Positions 26,440 through 35,506 are shown, counted from the stretch's first letter. The stretch is DNA of 64,000 nucleotides from Butyrivibrio sp. LC3010 (GCF_000424385.1 NZ_AUJU01000007.1:1-64000); one strand, 5' to 3'. Translations and numbers: made by a program. The notes: a model not told the origin generated them from the letters alone.

Positions 26440-27273
26440 ATGACGAACAAAGAATTGCAGAAGATTGCAAACGAAGTCCGCAAGGGCATTGTCACAGCGG
26501 TTCATGCAGCAGGTGCAGGACACCCGGGCGGATCACTGTCAGCAGCAGATATCTATACATATCTGTATTTTGAAGAGATGAATATTGATCCTAAGGATCC
26601 GGTTAAGGCAGATCGTGATCGTTTTGTACTTTCAAAAGGACATACAGCACCGGGCCTTTATTCAGTAATGGCTCAGCGCGGATATTTCCCGGTAGAGGAG
26701 CTTAAGACTCTTCGTAAACTTGGATCAAGACTTCAGGGACATCCCAGCATGCAGTATCTTCCTGGCCTTGATATGTCTTCAGGTTCTCTTGGACAGGGCA
26801 TTTCAGTTGCTTGTGGAATGGCACTTTCTGCAAAACTTGATAATAAAGATTTCAGAACATATACACTTTTAGGTGATGGTGAGATTGAGGAAGGACAGGT
26901 TTGGGAAGCAGCTATGTTTGCAGGCTTCAGAAAGCTTGATAATCTTGTTGTTATTGTTGATAACAACGGACTCCAGATCGATGGACCTGTTGATCAGGTT
27001 TGCTCACCTTATCCTATCGATAAAAAGTTTGAAGCATTTAACTTCCATGTAATCAACATTGATGCACATGATTTTGATGCTATCAGAGCTGCCTTCAAGG
27101 AAGCAAGAGAGACAAAGGGTCAGCCTACTGCAATCATTGCACACTCAATAAAGGGTAAGGGCGTATCCTTCATGGAGAATCAGGTTTCATGGCATGGTGT
27201 AGCACCTAATGACGAAGAATATGCAAAGGCTATGGAAGATCTTGAAAAGATCGGACAGGCTCTTGAAGCGTAA
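26440..27273 (+). CDS. Transketolase, N-terminal subunit
   Basis: 277 residues, the thiamine-diphosphate-binding half of a split transketolase. The pyrophosphate region GDGEIEEGQVWEAAMFAG is near 147, with LSKGHTAPGLY near 67 and GHPGGSLS near 27. It forms one enzyme with the C-terminal subunit 13 bp downstream. The enzyme joins D-xylulose-5-phosphate to the pentose phosphate pathway, matching the araD product. GGAGG precedes the ATG by 6 bp. Confidence 0.95.
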   Translation: MTNKELQKIANEVRKGIVTAVHAAGAGHPGGSLSAADIYTYLYFEEMNIDPKDPVKADRDRFVLSKGHTAPGLYSVMAQRGYFPVEELKTLRKLGSRLQGHPSMQYLPGLDMSSGSLGQGISVACGMALSAKLDNKDFRTYTLLGDGEIEEGQVWEAAMFAGFRKLDNLVVIVDNNGLQIDGPVDQVCSPYPIDKKFEAFNFHVINIDAHDFDAIRAAFKEARETKGQPTAIIAHSIKGKGVSFMENQVSWHGVAPNDEEYAKAMEDLEKIGQALEA

Positions 27274-27286
27274 GTAGGAGGTTAAA

Positions 27287-28228
27287 ATGAGCGAAGTTAA
27301 GAAGATAGCTACCAGAGACAGCTATGGTAAAGAACTTATAGAGCTTGCAAAGGTTAATGACAAAGTTGTTGTACTTGACGCCGACCTTGCAGCAGCAACA
27401 AGAACAGGCTGGTTTAAGAAGGAATTCCCTGATCGTCACATCGATTGCGGTATTGCAGAGTGTAACATGATGGGTATCGCAGCAGGTCTTGCAACAACAG
27501 GTAAGATTCCTTTTGTAAGTACATTTGCTATGTTTGCTACAGGACGTGCTTTTGAGCAGGTTCGTAATTCAATCGGATATCCTCATCTCAATGTAAAGAT
27601 CGGCGGAACACATGCCGGAATCACAGTTGGTGAAGACGGTGCCAGCCATCAGTGCAACGAGGATCTTGCTCTTATGCGTACAATCCCCGGAATGGTAGTA
27701 ATGTGTCCTGCAGATGATATCGAGGCAAGAGCTTGTGTTCGTGCAGCAGCTGAGCATGAAGGCCCTGTTTACATCCGTTTTGGTCGTGCAGCTTGCCCTG
27801 TAGTTAATGACAGACCTGATTACAAGTTTGAACTTGGTAAAGGAACAGTCCTTCGTGAAGGTACAGATGTCAGCATTATTGCTACAGGTATTGGTGTTGG
27901 ATCTGCTCTTGAAGCAGCTGAAAAGCTTGCAGCAGATGGAATTAGCGCTGAGGTAGTAAATATCTGCACAATTAAGCCTATCGACAGAGAACTTGTTGTT
28001 GCAACAGCAAAGAAGACCGGTAAGGTTGTAACAGTTGAGGAGCACTCTGTAATCGGTGGCCTCGGCAGTGCTGTTTGTGATGTTCTTGCAGAAGAGTGTC
28101 CTACAGTAGTTAAGAAGATTGGTATGCAGGATCGTTATGGTGAATCCGGAAGTGCCGCAGATCTTGTAAAGAAATATGGTCTTGATGGTGAAGGCGTATA
28201 CAATTCTGTTAAAGAATTCCTTAAGTAA
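27287..28228 (+). CDS. Transketolase, C-terminal subunit
   Basis: 313 residues with the pyrimidine-binding domain (FIDCGIAECNMMG-like, residues 45-60), GGTHAGITVGEDGASHQ near 105 and a C-terminal domain. GTAGGAGG ribosome site before the ATG; translation is coupled to the N-terminal subunit. Splitting the enzyme over two genes is common in Firmicutes. Confidence 0.95.
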   Translation: MSEVKKIATRDSYGKELIELAKVNDKVVVLDADLAAATRTGWFKKEFPDRHIDCGIAECNMMGIAAGLATTGKIPFVSTFAMFATGRAFEQVRNSIGYPHLNVKIGGTHAGITVGEDGASHQCNEDLALMRTIPGMVVMCPADDIEARACVRAAAEHEGPVYIRFGRAACPVVNDRPDYKFELGKGTVLREGTDVSIIATGIGVGSALEAAEKLAADGISAEVVNICTIKPIDRELVVATAKKTGKVVTVEEHSVIGGLGSAVCDVLAEECPTVVKKIGMQDRYGESGSAADLVKKYGLDGEGVYNSVKEFLK

Positions 28229-28268
28229 TTCTACTTTTTAAATGACATTGGTTTTTGATCATATATTG

Positions 28269-28318
28269 GCACTGCAATTATCTAAGGATAGACGATTGCA
28301 GTGTCAACGTGTTATAAT
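28269..28318 (+). promoter_or_regulatory. luxS promoter region with inverted repeat
   Basis: TATAAT at 28313-28318 is a perfect -10 box; the -35 region is weak. A perfect inverted repeat CACTGCAAT/ATTGCAGTG (28270-28303) covers the -35 area and could be an operator, or a tkt terminator lacking a good T run. The leader element starts about 9 bp after the -10 box. Confidence 0.5.
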
Positions 28319-28326
28319 ATCCATCA

Positions 28327-28379
28327 TTTGAGGTCGTTTCGAACGATAGGGCAGGATTACGAAGTAATCGTGTCGGTTC
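28327..28379 (+). ncRNA. Leader element shared with the pentose kinase (copy 2)
   Basis: Identical to the copy at 23577 over GATAGGGCAGGATTAC (28345-28360), with scattered changes outside it. The stem ACGA/TCGT holds a G-C pair where copy 1 has A-T. An alternative dyad GATTAC/GTAATC is perfect here. The element lies near the predicted transcription start and 23 bp before luxS. It may be a cis-acting RNA or a DNA operator. Confidence 0.5.
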
Positions 28380-28402
28380 ATTATATAAAAGGAGATGGAA
28401 AT

Positions 28403-28927
28403 ATGGATTTAATACCTAGCTTTTCAGTTGATCATACTAAGATTGTTCCAGGCATCTTTACCAGCAGAGTAGATGTTCTTGGAGATGAGAAGATTACAAC
28501 TTATGACATAAGAGTTACAAAGCCCAATGTTGAGCCTGCTGTTGATGTAGCTTCAATGCACTCTCTTGAGCACATCATAGCTACATATTTAAGAAATGAT
28601 GAAGAGTGGAAGGATCAGGTAATCTATTGGGGCCCTATGGGTTGCCTTACCGGATTTTACCTTATATTAAAGGGAAACCGCGAGCCTAAGGAGATTTATG
28701 ATCTGCTTCTTGCAGCTTTCAGATCAGTTGAGGATGCAGATGAGGTTCCCGGTGCAACAGCAGAGAACTGCGGAAACTATCAGATGCACAATCTTGAGAT
28801 TGCTAAGTGGCATGCCCGCAAATTTGCAGATTATCTTGCAAAAAATGCCGGTAAGTCTGAAATCTTTGAATATCCTAAGTCTGAGAGACTTGTAACTGAG
28901 GATGGCCGCCAGTTCTTTGATTCATAA
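28403..28927 (+). CDS. luxS: S-ribosylhomocysteine lyase (autoinducer-2 synthesis)
   Basis: 174 residues from the ATG at 28403, which follows AGGAGATGG; a longer reading frame starts upstream but runs through the leader element. The metal ligands His53 and His57 with Glu56 (HSLEH), catalytic-type Cys81 and ligand Cys123 (CGNYQMH) are present. LuxS splits S-ribosylhomocysteine into homocysteine and the AI-2 precursor in the methyl cycle. The epimerase gene follows after 28 bp. Confidence 0.96.
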   Translation: MDLIPSFSVDHTKIVPGIFTSRVDVLGDEKITTYDIRVTKPNVEPAVDVASMHSLEHIIATYLRNDEEWKDQVIYWGPMGCLTGFYLILKGNREPKEIYDLLLAAFRSVEDADEVPGATAENCGNYQMHNLEIAKWHARKFADYLAKNAGKSEIFEYPKSERLVTEDGRQFFDS

Positions 28928-28955
28928 TTAATAGAAGCTTAAAGAGGATTTTGAG

Positions 28956-29603
28956 ATGAATATCTTGGCACCATCAATTTTGTCTGCTGATTTTACAATA
29001 CTTGGAAAGCAGATAAAAGAAACTGAGGAGGCAGGAGCAGGATATCTTCATTTTGATGTAATGGATGGTATATTTGTGCCTTCTATTTCCTTTGGACTTC
29101 CTGTTTTAAAGACTATTCGCAAAGCTTCCAATCAGATTTATGATGTACATTTAATGATTGAGGAACCAATCAGATATATCGAACAGTTTGCGGAAAGTGG
29201 TGCAGACATCATCACTTTTCATGTAGAAGCAGCGTCGGATCCAAGGGAAGTTATAGATAAAATACATAGTTGTGGAAAAAAGGCCGGAATGTCCATAAAA
29301 CCAAAAACATCAGTTGATGCTCTAAAGCCGTATTTAAAGGATCTTGATATGGTCCTTATAATGACAGTTGAGCCGGGATTTGGTGGACAAAAATACATCG
29401 AAGAATGTACTGAAAAAATACGCAAAACAAGGGAAATGATAACAGATATGGGGCTTAATACCGATATTGAAATAGATGGAGGTGTTACCATAGATAATAT
29501 CAATGTCCCTCTGGAGGCCGGTGCAAATGTAATTGTTGCCGGATCGGCGGTATTTAATGGGGATATAACAGAAAACACACGCAAATTGCTAGAAAAAATG
29601 TGA
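28956..29603 (+). CDS. rpe: Ribulose-phosphate 3-epimerase
   Basis: A 215-residue TIM-barrel enzyme. Motifs APSILSADF near residue 4, HFDVMDGIFVP near 33, MTVEPGFGGQKY near 138 and EIDGGV near 172 hold the metal-binding and proton-transfer residues. It interconverts D-ribulose-5-phosphate and D-xylulose-5-phosphate, linking this locus to the pentose phosphate pathway. Likely co-transcribed with luxS. Confidence 0.96.
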   Translation: MNILAPSILSADFTILGKQIKETEEAGAGYLHFDVMDGIFVPSISFGLPVLKTIRKASNQIYDVHLMIEEPIRYIEQFAESGADIITFHVEAASDPREVIDKIHSCGKKAGMSIKPKTSVDALKPYLKDLDMVLIMTVEPGFGGQKYIEECTEKIRKTREMITDMGLNTDIEIDGGVTIDNINVPLEAGANVIVAGSAVFNGDITENTRKLLEKM

Positions 29604-29669
29604 GTGTGTTGGCGTAAATATTTATTGCGCCTGATGATAAATTGTTAAAATATTTGTATGAAAAAATAA

Positions 29670-29704
29670 AGGGGAGAAGCATAAAGTATGCTTTTCTCCT
29701 TAAT
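29670..29704 (+). terminator. luxS-rpe terminator
   Basis: AAGCATA and TATGCTT arms, extended by GGAGA/TCTCC across a small bulge, followed by a T-rich tract. Confidence 0.75.
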
Positions 29705-29752
29705 TTTTTCTAAACTTTCCCTTAATATCGAAATTCAATAATTTCAATATCG

Positions 29753-29758
29753 TATAAT
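29753..29758 (+). promoter_or_regulatory. -10 box before the Cys-rich protein
   Basis: A perfect TATAAT lies 43 bp before the preferred start of the Cys-rich gene; no convincing -35 is seen. Confidence 0.4.
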
Positions 29759-29800
29759 ATTATTGTAATCTAGCCATTTTGTGAAAGTATGGGTGACAGC

Positions 29801-30040
29801 ATGGCACATAATGTAAGAAATATATGCATAAATTGTGGAAGAATGTTTACTGCCAGAGAAAGTAATCATGCTTTCTGTTCGCTGGAATGCAAGAAAATGT
29901 ACTCAAATCATTCAGGATACAGATGCAGAGATTGTAGAAATGCAGGTTGTAAAGTACGTAACGATTCTCTTGTGAATTCACCGCCTAACTGTGAAAATCT
30001 TGAGTTACACAAATCTTACAAGGTTCCAAGCGGAAAATAG
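29801..30040 (+). CDS. Small Cys-rich putative zinc-binding protein
   Basis: 79 residues (or 83 from 29789). Cysteines fall in CINCG, FCSLEC, CRDC and single C patterns, giving several possible four-Cys zinc sites of zinc-ribbon or treble-clef type; no known domain is recognised. The ribosome site is poor, so the start and the gene itself are somewhat uncertain, but its composition is unlike random ORFs. It is monocistronic. Confidence 0.6.
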   Translation: MAHNVRNICINCGRMFTARESNHAFCSLECKKMYSNHSGYRCRDCRNAGCKVRNDSLVNSPPNCENLELHKSYKVPSGK

Positions 30041-30146
30041 TACATTGTTTAATATGTCTGAAAATTTCCAAGAATAAAAATATTATAATAAACGTAAAAA
30101 ATAGTAATAAAGTTTCATAAATTGATACAAAAAAGCAATAATTAAC

Positions 30147-30174
30147 TTGCAATTATCCGAAATAGCGTTATACT
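30147..30174 (+). promoter_or_regulatory. Promoter of the Lys-rich secreted protein
   Basis: TTGCAA (30147-30152) and TATACT (30169-30174) with a 16-bp spacer, 55 bp before the start codon. Confidence 0.65.
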
Positions 30175-30228
30175 ATTGTTTGGCTTTAGTTAAAGTTAAA
30201 CAATGTGATGAAGAAAGGGGAACTATTT

Positions 30229-30975
30229 ATGAAACTCAACAAACATGTAATGGCTATGAATTTAGCCGCAGTAATCGCTTTCGGTGCTGTTGCAGGCATC
30301 GTAGCACCTTCAGTAACAGGTGAAAGCGTTGTTTACGCTGCTGTATCTGATGGTGATGCAGCATCTAATGGTAATGCTGAAGATAAGAAGGCAGATGACA
30401 AGAAAGCAGATGATAAGAAGGCAACTGAAGATAAGGCTGCTGAAGAAAAAGCTGCTGCTGAAAAGGCTGCTGTAGAGGAAGCTTTCAAGACAGCTGGTAA
30501 AGAAGTAAAGGTTGCTGAAAATGATCCTGCTGCTGCAGATCTTAAGGACACAAAGCTTGTATCAAATGGTGATGGCACAGCTACATATGCAGCTGCTAAT
30601 AAAGAAGCTGAGAAGGTAGTTATACCCGGATCATTTAAGGATGCTAATGGCAATGAGATCAAGATCACATCTATCGATCCTAAGGCATTTGAGGGTTCAA
30701 AGGCTAAGTCAATTGATGCTTCTGCTGTAGCACTTACAAAGCTTGTTTCTAAGCAGTTTGCTGGTGCTAAGAAGGCTACATCAATCAAGATAAATGGTAA
30801 CCAGCTCAAAGCTAAGGACATCAGCACAAAGTTCTTAAAGGGCAACAAGAAACTTAAGAAGCTTACTGTAGTAGCTAAGAGCAGGCAGTTCAAGAAGATT
30901 AAGTCAAAGCTTCAGAAGGCTGCTAAGAAGACAGGCTACAAGAAGGGTACAAAGGTTAAGAGAGTTTCAAAGTAA
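30229..30975 (+). CDS. Secreted Lys/Ala-rich protein with LRR-like segment
   Basis: 248 residues from the ATG at 30229 (AAAGGGG 8 bp before); an earlier ATG at 30205 spoils the signal peptide. A Sec signal (about 1-37) leads to a Lys/Asp/Ala-rich coiled-coil with three DDKKA-type repeats (about 50-75), then a BspA-like leucine-rich-repeat segment (AFEGSKAKSI, TKFLKGNKKLKKL) and a very basic C-terminus. No anchor is present. It is probably exported; its role is unknown. Confidence 0.7.
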   Translation: MKLNKHVMAMNLAAVIAFGAVAGIVAPSVTGESVVYAAVSDGDAASNGNAEDKKADDKKADDKKATEDKAAEEKAAAEKAAVEEAFKTAGKEVKVAENDPAAADLKDTKLVSNGDGTATYAAANKEAEKVVIPGSFKDANGNEIKITSIDPKAFEGSKAKSIDASAVALTKLVSKQFAGAKKATSIKINGNQLKAKDISTKFLKGNKKLKKLTVVAKSRQFKKIKSKLQKAAKKTGYKKGTKVKRVSK

Positions 30976-30997
30976 TTGAAACATAACCGAAATTATT

Positions 30998-31028
30998 ACA
31001 GGCAGGGAGAAATCTCTGCCTGTTTTTA
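30998..31028 (+). terminator. Terminator of the Lys-rich secreted protein gene
   Basis: ACAGGCAG... and ...CTGCCTGT arms with one mismatch, then a run of five T. Confidence 0.85.
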
Positions 31029-31086
31029 ATTTCTTAGGAAATTCTTATTTTATTTAGAAAAAATATGTAATAAATCTCCTTGACAT

Positions 31087-31115
31087 TTGACAATAACTGA
31101 GCTTGAAGGCATACT
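31087..31115 (+). promoter_or_regulatory. map-metG promoter
   Basis: A consensus -35 TTGACA (31087-31092), a 17-bp spacer and -10 CATACT (31110-31115) precede the methionine aminopeptidase gene. Confidence 0.7.
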
Positions 31116-31168
31116 AGATAATAGACTCTATTTATATGTAGTTAGTGTAGAAAGGTCGAATTCATACA

Positions 31169-32044
31169 ATGTATAAAAAGATGGATAGAAATGCACCATG
31201 CTGGTGCGGGAGCGGTAAGAAATATAAGGCTTGTCATGAAGCTTTTGATGAGAGAATAATAAGTCTTCAGAGAGAAGGGAAGATCGTTCCTAAAAGGTCT
31301 TTATTAAAGACTGAGACAGATATTGAAGGAATCAAGGCCAGCGCCAAGATTAACATGGCATGTCTTGATGAAGTTGGTGCCAGAATAAAGGCAGGCATGT
31401 CTACTCAGGATATCGATGATATAGTTGCTGATGTAACCAGGAAGATGGGTGGTATTCCGGCTCCTTTGAATTACGAAGGATTTCCTAAGAGCGTCTGCAC
31501 TTCAATTAATGATATGGTTTGTCATGGAATACCATCTCCGGATGATATTTTACAGGACGGAGATATTATTAATGTAGATTGTTCTACTATATTAAATGGA
31601 TATTTTTCAGACTCTTCACGAATGTTTTGCATAGGTGATGTGGATCCTGCATGGAAAAAGCTGGTTGACGTAACTAAAGAAGCTGTGGAGATAGGTGTTA
31701 AAAATGTAATTCCATGGACACCTCTCGGAGATATGGGAGATGCTGTACATCAGCATGCACTTAAAAACGGATACACAGTTGTACGTGAGATTGGCGGACA
31801 CGGCTGCGGAAATGAATTCCATGAGGAGCCCTTTGTCAGCTTCGTAAGTAAGCCGGGTACAGAAATGATCATGGTTCCCGGTATGGTATTCACAATTGAG
31901 CCTATGATAAACATGGGAACAGATGAGATTTTTGTTGATGAAGAAAATGACTGGACAGTTTACACAGAGGATGGAGCACCTTCCGCTCAGTGGGAGGTAG
32001 AGGTCCTGGTTACTGAGACCGGTTGTGATATATTATGTTGGTAA
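31169..32044 (+). CDS. map: Type I methionine aminopeptidase with SEC-C zinc motif
   Basis: 291 residues. The N-terminus carries a SEC-C motif (CWCGSGKKYKACH, residues 10-22), likely a zinc-binding ribosome-associated module; the rest is a MAP-1 peptidase (HGIPSPDD near 114, DCSTILNGYFSDSS near 136, GGHGCGNEFHEEP near 209, PMINMG near 245). It removes initiator Met from new proteins. It is 15 bp upstream of metG, so the two are co-transcribed. Confidence 0.95.
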   Translation: MYKKMDRNAPCWCGSGKKYKACHEAFDERIISLQREGKIVPKRSLLKTETDIEGIKASAKINMACLDEVGARIKAGMSTQDIDDIVADVTRKMGGIPAPLNYEGFPKSVCTSINDMVCHGIPSPDDILQDGDIINVDCSTILNGYFSDSSRMFCIGDVDPAWKKLVDVTKEAVEIGVKNVIPWTPLGDMGDAVHQHALKNGYTVVREIGGHGCGNEFHEEPFVSFVSKPGTEMIMVPGMVFTIEPMINMGTDEIFVDEENDWTVYTEDGAPSAQWEVEVLVTETGCDILCW

Positions 32045-32059
32045 GGAGACTTAAAGTAA

Positions 32060-34117
32060 ATGCAGAATAAAGGAAAATATTACATTACTACTGCGATAGC
32101 CTATACTTCCGGTAAACCGCACATTGGAAACAGTTATGAAATTGTGCTTGCTGATGCTATTGCAAGATACAAGAGAAAAGATGGATATGATGTTCATTTC
32201 CAGACTGGATCTGATGAACACGGACAGAAGATTGAGACAAGAGCAATTGAGGCAGGTTGCAGCAGTCCTAAGGAATTTGTAGATGGTGTAGCAGGAACCA
32301 TTAAGAGCCTTTGGGATATGATGGATACTTCCTATGACAGATTTATCCGAACAACAGATGAGGATCATGTACAACAGGTACAGAAAATATTCAAAAAGTT
32401 CTATGATCAGGGTGATATTTATAAGGGATCTTACAAAGGAATGTACTGTACAGAGTGTGAAGCGTTCTATACAGAGTCACAGCTTGTAGATGGAAAATGT
32501 CCTGAATGTGGAAGTGATGTACATCCTGCTGAGGAGGAAGCATACTTCTTTAAAATGAGTAAATATGCGCCTCAGCTTATTGAGCATATCAATTCACATC
32601 CTGAATTTATTCAGCCTGTTTCCAGAAAGAATGAAATGATGAACAATTTCCTTCTTCCGGGACTTCAGGATCTGTGTGTATCAAGAACCTCATTTAAATG
32701 GGGTATACCTGTAAGCTTTGATGAAAAGCATGTTGTATACGTTTGGCTTGATGCACTTACAAACTATATAACCGGAATTGGTTATGATGTTGATTCAAGC
32801 AGCGAAGACTATAAAAAGTGGTGGCCTGCAGATCTTCATCTTATAGGTAAAGATATTATCAGATTCCATACTATTTATTGGCCTATTTTCCTTCTTGCAC
32901 TTGGTGAACCACTTCCTAAGCAGGTATTTGGTCATCCATGGCTCCTTCAGGGCGGTGAGAAGATGAGTAAGTCCAAGGGTAATGTAATTTACGCAGATGA
33001 TCTTGTAAGCCTTTTTGGAGTTGATCCTGTAAAGTACTTTGTACTTCATGAAATGCCTTATGACAATGATGGTGTAATCACATGGGAGCTCATGGTTGAG
33101 CGCTATAACTCAGATCTTGCAAATACACTTGGTAATCTTGTAAACCGTACAATTGCTATGTCTAACAAGTATTTTGATGGTGTTGTTGCAGATAAGGGTG
33201 TTGAGGGAGGCGTAGATGCTGATCTTAAGACTGTATGCACAAGTGCATATGAGAAAGTTGAAAAGAAGATGGATGAGCTCAGGGTTGCTGATGCTCTTAC
33301 AGAAATCTTCACAGTATTCAAGCGTTGCAATAAGTATATAGATGAGACTGAACCGTGGAATCTTGCAAAGGATGAGGCACAGTCAGACAGATTGGCTACT
33401 GTACTGTATAACCTTGTAGAAGGTATAACTATTGGTACAAGCCTTCTTGAGCCTTTTATGCCAAGGACAGCAGAGAAGATTTTCAATATGCTTAATACTG
33501 AAAGCCGTGATTTCGATACACTTTCTGAGTTTGGTAAGTATGTAAGCGGTACAAAGGTAACTGATGCTCCCGAGCAGACATTTGCGAGAAAGGATCTTAA
33601 TGAGGTTCTTGCCGAAGCAGCTAAGATTACAGAAAAGCAGAAGGCTGACTTTATTGAGTCTCAGAAAAAGGCCAAGGAAAATCTCACAAAAGCAGGTATG
33701 CTCAAGGAAGCTAATGCAATTGTGATTGGTGGTGCAGAGGAGACAGATGAGTCTGTTAATGAGGCTGACGGAATTGATATTCCTGCAAAGGATGAGATCA
33801 CATTTGATGACTTCATGAAGATGCAGTTCCAGGTTGGTGAGATCATTGCCTGCGAAGCAGTTCCGAAGTCAAAGAAGCTTCTTTGCTCACAGGTTAAGAT
33901 TGGTAGCCAGACAAGACAGATTGTTTCTGGAATACGTAAATACTATTCTCCTGAGGAAATGGTAGGCAAAAAGGTTATGGTTCTTGTTAATCTTAAGCCT
34001 GCAAAGCTTGCCGGTGTACTGTCAGAAGGTATGCTTCTTTGCGCTGAAGATGCTGAGGGGAATCTTGCACTTATGACTCCTGAAAAGGCTATGCCTTCAG
34101 GCGCAGAAATTTGCTAA
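32060..34117 (+). CDS. metG: Methionyl-tRNA synthetase
   Basis: 685 residues. Class I synthetase with KPHIGNSYE near residue 15 (HIGH motif), zinc cysteines CTEC...CPEC near 129-150, KMSKSKGN near 303, anticodon domain, and a C-terminal EMAP-II/Trbp111-like tRNA-binding domain (about 580-685; FQVGEI...SEGMLLCAED). Length and layout match MetRS with a fused C-terminal domain. It charges both elongator and initiator tRNA, including the one at 97. Confidence 0.97.
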   Translation: MQNKGKYYITTAIAYTSGKPHIGNSYEIVLADAIARYKRKDGYDVHFQTGSDEHGQKIETRAIEAGCSSPKEFVDGVAGTIKSLWDMMDTSYDRFIRTTDEDHVQQVQKIFKKFYDQGDIYKGSYKGMYCTECEAFYTESQLVDGKCPECGSDVHPAEEEAYFFKMSKYAPQLIEHINSHPEFIQPVSRKNEMMNNFLLPGLQDLCVSRTSFKWGIPVSFDEKHVVYVWLDALTNYITGIGYDVDSSSEDYKKWWPADLHLIGKDIIRFHTIYWPIFLLALGEPLPKQVFGHPWLLQGGEKMSKSKGNVIYADDLVSLFGVDPVKYFVLHEMPYDNDGVITWELMVERYNSDLANTLGNLVNRTIAMSNKYFDGVVADKGVEGGVDADLKTVCTSAYEKVEKKMDELRVADALTEIFTVFKRCNKYIDETEPWNLAKDEAQSDRLATVLYNLVEGITIGTSLLEPFMPRTAEKIFNMLNTESRDFDTLSEFGKYVSGTKVTDAPEQTFARKDLNEVLAEAAKITEKQKADFIESQKKAKENLTKAGMLKEANAIVIGGAEETDESVNEADGIDIPAKDEITFDDFMKMQFQVGEIIACEAVPKSKKLLCSQVKIGSQTRQIVSGIRKYYSPEEMVGKKVMVLVNLKPAKLAGVLSEGMLLCAEDAEGNLALMTPEKAMPSGAEIC

Positions 34118-34134
34118 TCAGATAATTATAAAGA

Positions 34135-34172
34135 CGGATGTAGTGGAATAATCTGCTACATTCGTTTTTTTT
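34135..34172 (+). terminator. metG terminator
   Basis: Arms CGGATGTAG and CTACATTCG with a 12-base loop, then eight T. Confidence 0.9.
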
Positions 34173-34332
34173 ATCTTACAGGAAAATCCTCCGGATTTCC
34201 TATAAGATAAAAACACTCCGTGAGGATGCGCACTCGCGCGATAGGAATATGTTGCTTGAAGCAACCGCGCTCGGCGCGAGAATTTTGCTAGCAAAATTCT
34301 TATTTTATTGGACAGGAAAATCCTCCGGATTT
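34168..34332. repeat. Palindrome-rich element between 21-bp direct repeats
   Basis: The word ACAGGAAAATCCTCCGGATT occurs at 34178 and 34312. Between them are several small palindromes in a row, including the perfect 20-mer GAATTTTGCTAGCAAAATTC (34280-34299), CGCGCTCGGCGCG, TTGCTTGAAGCAA and a GCACTCGCGCG word. The first repeat copy lies in a longer hairpin with TTTATCTTA/TAAGATAAA ends. This fills much of the gap 34118-34502. No coding sequence is seen. Confidence 0.7.
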
Positions 34333-34502
34333 CTCACTCAAATATGTGTCAATATAACGAATTTACGATTTTTTTACAACTATGATTAGGATATTGTGGT
34401 AAAATTGAATAGGAGGAGACGGAATTATCATCCTCTTTTTGAAATATTATAGAATTGTCTGTTTTTAACATTAAATTTTGTGTATAGCACGGAGGGGTTA
34501 TC

Positions 34503-35441
34503 ATGGCACGTAAAGAGGAAATTACCTACAAATCCAGAGACAGAGAGACGACCATTCATGCAATAAGATGGATTCCTGATGAGAAGCCAATAGCTATTTT
34601 GCAGATTATTCATGGAATGCAGGAATATATAGACCGTTATGATGAATTTGCTAATTACATGGCAGGTAATGGTGTCCTTGTTATTGGAAATGATCATCTG
34701 GGACATGGCGACTCTGTTTCTACAAAAGTGCCATATGGTTATTTTTGCAAAAATGACCCCGCGACAGTTGTACTTAGGGACGCTCACAGGCTTAAGAAAA
34801 TGACTCAGGAAGAATATCCTGAAATTCCGGTTGTTCTTATGGGACATAGCTTTGGATCCTTTGTTGCAAGGGAATATCTGACAAGATATGGAACAGGTAT
34901 ACAGGGAGCAATCATACAGGGAACAGGCTGGCAGTCTCCGGGAACCATTAAATCAGGAAAGACAATGTGTGCAATTCTTAGTGCTTTCTTTGGTGAAAAG
35001 CATCGTTCGAATTTTCTGAATAACATGGCTTTTAAAGCATACAACAGCAGGATTTCAAGCCCAAGAAGTAAGTTTGACTGGCTATCACACAATGAAGAGA
35101 GTGTAAAAAAATATGAAAATGATCCTAAGGACAATTTCGTATTTACCGTAAATGGCTTTGAAACCTTATTTGAGCTACTGTCAAGAGTTCAGGATACCGG
35201 AAAAATGGAGGATATTCCAAAGAAGCTTCCTATCCTTCTTACAGCTGGTAAGGAAGATCCCGTAGGTGAGTATGGTAAGGGGGTAGAGCATCTTTACAGC
35301 ATTTGGAAGGATCAGATAGGACTTCAGAATCTCGAAATAAAATTATATGACGGAATGAGACACGAGCTTCAGCAGGAAATAGGAAGAGAGACTGTATTTG
35401 CTGATCAGCTTGCCTGGATAAAAAAGACAATACTTCTCTAA
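34503..35441 (+). CDS. Alpha/beta hydrolase (monoacylglycerol-lipase/lysophospholipase type)
   Basis: A 312-residue cytoplasmic alpha/beta-hydrolase. HGMQEYIDRY near 40, the nucleophile elbow GHSFGSF near residue 115, an Asp after TAGKEDPV near 248 and His in YDGMRHELQQE near 285 complete the triad. Homologous enzymes hydrolyse monoacylglycerols or lysophospholipids; specificity is not visible. GGAGGGG lies 8 bp before the ATG. It has its own strong terminator. Confidence 0.85.
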   Translation: MARKEEITYKSRDRETTIHAIRWIPDEKPIAILQIIHGMQEYIDRYDEFANYMAGNGVLVIGNDHLGHGDSVSTKVPYGYFCKNDPATVVLRDAHRLKKMTQEEYPEIPVVLMGHSFGSFVAREYLTRYGTGIQGAIIQGTGWQSPGTIKSGKTMCAILSAFFGEKHRSNFLNNMAFKAYNSRISSPRSKFDWLSHNEESVKKYENDPKDNFVFTVNGFETLFELLSRVQDTGKMEDIPKKLPILLTAGKEDPVGEYGKGVEHLYSIWKDQIGLQNLEIKLYDGMRHELQQEIGRETVFADQLAWIKKTILL

Positions 35442-35464
35442 AATTTATAAAATGAAATGCATTT

Positions 35465-35506
35465 AGCGCTCAAGCATGTTATAGTAATGCTTGAGCGCTT
35501 TTTTTG
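35465..35506 (+). terminator. Hydrolase terminator
   Basis: Perfect 13-bp arms AGCGCTCAAGCAT and ATGCTTGAGCGCT followed by seven T, directly joined to the next repeat. Confidence 0.93.
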
